Below are positions 62,001 through 64,000 of a stretch of DNA of 64,000 nucleotides, in pieces. The DNA comes from Chloroflexota bacterium (lineage in GTDB: Bacteria > Chloroflexota > Anaerolineae > Caldilineales > Caldilineaceae): assembly GCA_018969295.1 (NCBI GenBank), contig JAGWYN010000017.1, positions 1 to 64,000 of the forward strand, written 5' to 3'. The first letter of the stretch is position 1, and each line of letters starts with the position of its first letter. The notes under the pieces are model-generated. The model was not told the DNA's origin, did not search any database, and worked only from the letters and a program-made list of their open reading frames with translations. The position numbers and the translations under genes were made by a program.

Positions 62001-64000
62001 GGCGAGATTCCGCCCAATCTTCACTTTGACAGACCGAACCCTCACATTCCCTGGGAGCGTTCGCTGCTGGCTGTGCCGGTTGTTCCGGTGGCGTGGCCGG
62101 CAGCAGAGCGGCGTCTGGCAGGGGTCAGCAGTTTTGGGTTGACTGGCACCAATGTGCATCTGATCGTAGAAGCGCCACCTGCCCTTGAGCTGCCGGTGAG
62201 GGAGGAGCCACGTCCCTGTCATCTGTTGACGCTGTCGGCGCACAGCGAGCAGGCGTTGGCCGCTCAAATTGAGCGGATGGAGCAGGTTTTGGAATTGGCG
62301 CCGGCCCACCAGTCGAGCCAGAGCTGGCTGGCGGATCTGTGTTATACCGCAGCTACCCGTCGGACCCACTGGAATTGTCGGCTGGGGGTTGTTGCGGCCG
62401 ACCTGGACGGCATGCGTGCCGGGCTGCGCCGGGCGCGCGATGGGGGCGAGGTGCCAGGTGTCGTCCGCAGCAGGCGGGGCGCCATGCCTCCACGGGTGGC
62501 GTTTCTGTTTGCCGGGCAAGGCCCGCAGTATGCTGGCATGGGCCATCAGCTGTACACCACAGAGCCTCTGTTTCGGCAGATCCTGCAGCAGTGTGACGCC
62601 TTTCTGCGGGGGTGGTTGGAGCGGCCGTTGTTAGAGGTCTTGTATGGGCTCGACCCGGCAGCGTCCGATGCGCTGTTGAATGCAGCGACCTACGCCCAGC
62701 CGGCGTTGTTTGCGGTGGAATATGCGTTGGCTTCGCTTTGGCGTTCCTGGGGGATCGAGCCGGCGGCGGTGCTGGGGCATAGCCTGGGAGAGTACGCTGC
62801 CGCGTGTGTAGCGGGAGTCTTCTCGCTGGAAGATGGCTTGAAACTGGTTGCGACCCGTGGGCGGCTGATGCAGGAGGTAGCTCCTCAGGGGCAGATGGTG
62901 GCTGTGTTGGGGGGGGAAGCCGACGTCCGGCGTGTCCTGGCTCCGTATGCGCGGGCAGTTGCTGTGGCGGCGATCAACGCGCCGCAAAATTTGGTGATAG
63001 CGGGGGATGTTTCTGCGATTCAAGATTCGGTCTGTGCGTTGCAGCAGGCTGGCATTGCCACGCGGCCACTGAAAATTTATGTAGCTTCCCATTCGCCGTT
63101 GATGGAGCCGATCTTGGACGAATTGATGGCTGTGGCCAAAACGGTGCGGTACCGGCGTCCGCAGCTGCCGGTGGTCTCGAATGTCACCGGTCATCTGGCC
63201 GAGGAGAGATTGGCGACGCCGGCGTATTGGCGTCAGCATCTGCGGGAGCCGGTGCAGTTTGCGCGGGGGATGGAGACGCTTGCTGCGTTGGGGATCGACG
63301 CGCTGGTGGAGAGTGGTCCCAAGGCAACGTTGCTGGGGCTTGGCGAGCAGTGTCTGCCGGCGGATCCGGGCCGTCTGTGGTTGCGCAGCATTCAGCCCAA
63401 ACAGGAAGAATGGCAGCAGATGTTGGAGAGTCTGGCACTGCTGCATGGGCGTGGCGCTGCGGTGGACTGGCACGGCTTCGACCGTGCGGGGGGGCGTGTC
63501 CCGGTCACCCTGCCGTGCTATCCGTTCCAGCGTCAGCGGTACTGGTTGGACGACACCCGCCATTCTGCTGCCAAACCTGCTGCCAAACCTGCTGCCAAAC
63601 CTGCTGTCGAGCCGGTGTCGACCGAACCGGCGGTGGGGGGGCATCCGCTGTTGGGGCGGCAGGTTGCTTCGGTATTGGCTGCGCGCAGCCGGGAGATCCT
63701 CTTTGAGAGCCGGATCGATCTGGCGGTGTTGCCCTATCTGGCTGATCACACGCTGTTGGAGCAGAAGATTTTGCCAGGGGCAGGGTATTGGGAGATGGTG
63801 TTGGCGGCGGCTGGGCAGCTTGGGGTACAGGCGGTGCTGGCAGAGTGCACGCTCCAGCAGGGGTTGTTTTTTCCCTTCTGGGAAGGGATGGAGGGGGCTG
63901 CCGTCACGGTGCAGCTGGTGTTGACGCCGGCGGCGGACGGGTATCAGTGGCAGGTTTACAGCCTGGCAGCGGGCTCCATGGGGGAGTGGACGCTTCACGC
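59031..64000 (+). CDS. Type I polyketide synthase, loading and first extension module (AMP-ligase - ACP - KS - AT - DH), truncated by window
   Basis: Open for 1656 codons with no stop; runs off the right edge. Starter unit: acyl-AMP/CoA ligase, residues 1-505 (SGTTGFPKG at 165-173, GYGLTE, NRTGKLLKR). ACP with MGLTS, attachment Ser560. Ketosynthase from about 626: DTACSSS (Cys798), ETHGTGT (His933), NIGHL (His971). Acyltransferase from about 1158: GHSLGE (Ser1251), later VASHSP. Then an AAKP repeat linker and a dehydratase start with LADHTLLEQKILPGAG, where the expected Gly of HxxxGxxxxP is Glu. The ligase would load a free carboxylic acid directly onto the ACP. The ATG at 59031 has a weak site and lies 14 bp after the ATPase gene. 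Confidence 0.95.
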   Translation, partial: MNLVEIVEGSARAYPDRLALRFEDQRLTYAELDQTCSRAANGLERVGLQRGDRAAIWLPNSVAFVVAYLGVQKVGAVAVTVNTAFKAEELQHILADSGARLLITTAALYAGLGGAALAQVEQVLLVDGEQEGLLAFAALLEHSSSVYGCAEMAPDDPAIFLYTSGTTGFPKGAILSHGAAVTAVQMVVDGLGLCVEDRVLLPLSLFHSFGQAAAFLPTLAVGATLLLLSHFEPQPVLAAIEEQAATVFFGVPTVYLVLLAQAEPARLRSVRRWLSAGAALPLAVASEWQARGGLPIQEGYGLTEIFLATFNPEPLVKPGSVGRPLAGVRLQIVDAAGEAVSAGQLGEVVVQTPSCMLGYWQRPHESASVLRGGGFHTGDIGRLDADGYLYIVDRIKDMVNVGGVKVYPSEVEQRLCEHPAVAEAAVFGVPEPVLGEQVQASVVLKPRSVVDARELVLFCGQGLAEFKVPSQIHIVDQLPKNRTGKLLKRLLRDQYMQEGQSAEGGLRNALPAAVVQKADGEKGDGAVLARWMATWLADRLQVAVEEIGMEQPFAEMGLTSVMAVNLAHALGAWLGCSLQAILLWNFPTIAAVVRHLRTEGQSVGAVSGQAGSAHRLPASPSGSADSVALIGIGCRLPGGADTPEKFWQLLRAGVDTVAEIPAARWEVGAYYDPRPQVAGKMYVRAGSFLEEVDRFDAQFFGIAPLEAASMDPQQRLLLEVSWEALEHANVLADSLRESRTGVYVGAFWDDYSAGHLYNAAPDQIDSYRLLGHLRGMTAGRLAYVLGLQGPVMQVDTACSSSLLAVHLACQSLRVGECDLALAGGVNLLLGPEQLVGLCQMGAVAADGRCKTFAAGADGFGVGEGAGMVVLKRLADAERDGDRILAVIRGSAVNHDGASNGLTAPNGRAQEAMLRQALENAHLQPAQIQYVETHGTGTVLGDPIEVQALLQVLGAGRTQPLWLGSVKSNIGHLAAAAGIAALIKVVLSLQAGEIPPNLHFDRPNPHIPWERSLLAVPVVPVAWPAAERRLAGVSSFGLTGTNVHLIVEAPPALELPVREEPRPCHLLTLSAHSEQALAAQIERMEQVLELAPAHQSSQSWLADLCYTAATRRTHWNCRLGVVAADLDGMRAGLRRARDGGEVPGVVRSRRGAMPPRVAFLFAGQGPQYAGMGHQLYTTEPLFRQILQQCDAFLRGWLERPLLEVLYGLDPAASDALLNAATYAQPALFAVEYALASLWRSWGIEPAAVLGHSLGEYAAACVAGVFSLEDGLKLVATRGRLMQEVAPQGQMVAVLGGEADVRRVLAPYARAVAVAAINAPQNLVIAGDVSAIQDSVCALQQAGIATRPLKIYVASHSPLMEPILDELMAVAKTVRYRRPQLPVVSNVTGHLAEERLATPAYWRQHLREPVQFARGMETLAALGIDALVESGPKATLLGLGEQCLPADPGRLWLRSIQPKQEEWQQMLESLALLHGRGAAVDWHGFDRAGGRVPVTLPCYPFQRQRYWLDDTRHSAAKPAAKPAAKPAVEPVSTEPAVGGHPLLGRQVASVLAARSREILFESRIDLAVLPYLADHTLLEQKILPGAGYWEMVLAAAGQLGVQAVLAECTLQQGLFFPFWEGMEGAAVTVQLVLTPAADGYQWQVYSLAAGSMGEWTLH
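63565..63600 (+). repeat. Three exact 12-bp repeats in the AT-DH linker
   Basis: CTGCTGCCAAAC at 63565-63576, 63577-63588 and 63589-63600, encoding an (AAKP)n flexible linker between the acyltransferase and dehydratase domains. Likely expanded by slippage. Confidence 0.9.

Overview
The window looks like a chromosomal segment of a high-GC filamentous Chloroflexota, most likely near the Caldilineae/Anaerolineae. The reasons are gene content and style: three sugar ABC systems whose solute-binding lipoproteins carry Ala/Pro/Glu-rich linkers, a stand-alone SpoVS, an N-terminal four-Cys Pro/Thr-rich membrane protein of a type I associate with this phylum, and long minus-strand operons with ATGA overlaps. 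The phylum call is inference; no rRNA, tRNA or CRISPR array was seen.

Layout. 1-1319: 3' end of a nonribosomal peptide synthetase (A10 tail, carrier protein, thioesterase). 1362-1472: a nested inverted-repeat element. 1475-8218 (minus): Tat-type binding lipoprotein, two permeases, MFS transporter and a GH151-like fucosidase. 8604-14708 (plus): aldo-keto reductase, zinc dehydrogenase, then a ribose-type ABC transporter ending in a textbook terminator. 14812-19402 (minus): SpoVS, a tiny membrane protein, and a response regulator/histidine kinase pair. 19490-28508 (minus): a sugar catabolic operon with two FGGY kinases, two PfkB kinases, a DUF4432 epimerase-like protein, an atypical shikimate-dehydrogenase homologue and L-fucose isomerase. 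28691-36315 (minus): a polyol/sugar ABC transporter followed by four dehydrogenases. 36759-37526 (minus): a retinal-binding proton-pump rhodopsin with its own promoter.

37925-40347 (plus): a TIM-barrel sugar isomerase/epimerase and a formylglycine sulfatase. 40418-43111 (minus): a UxaA-type sugar-acid dehydratase with a second, degenerate catalytic copy. 43417-47078 (plus): a START-domain protein, an unknown protein, and moeA-moaC-moaD-moaE. 47094-53223 (minus): HTH regulator, Cys-motif membrane protein, CCA/poly(A) nucleotidyltransferase, DMT permease and subtilase. 53269-56491 (minus): KbaZ-like, PfkB and AgaS-like genes, an amino-sugar/tagatose pathway with a promoter and operator. 56842-64000 (plus): an unusual P-type ATPase and the start of a type I polyketide synthase (acyl-ligase, ACP, KS, AT, DH) that runs off the right edge.

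How it fits together. Most of the window serves uptake and dissimilation of deoxy-sugars, polyols, sugar acids and amino sugars, with a fucosidase, a sulfatase and L-fucose isomerase pointing to sulfated fucose-containing glycans. The rhodopsin would add light-driven proton-motive force to this heterotrophic lifestyle. Natural-product megasynthase genes lie at both edges. Neither CUT1-type transporter has an ATPase gene here, so a shared ATPase encoded elsewhere is expected. No LacI/GntR-type regulator for these operons is encoded in the window, although several promoters carry good dyad-symmetric candidate operators.
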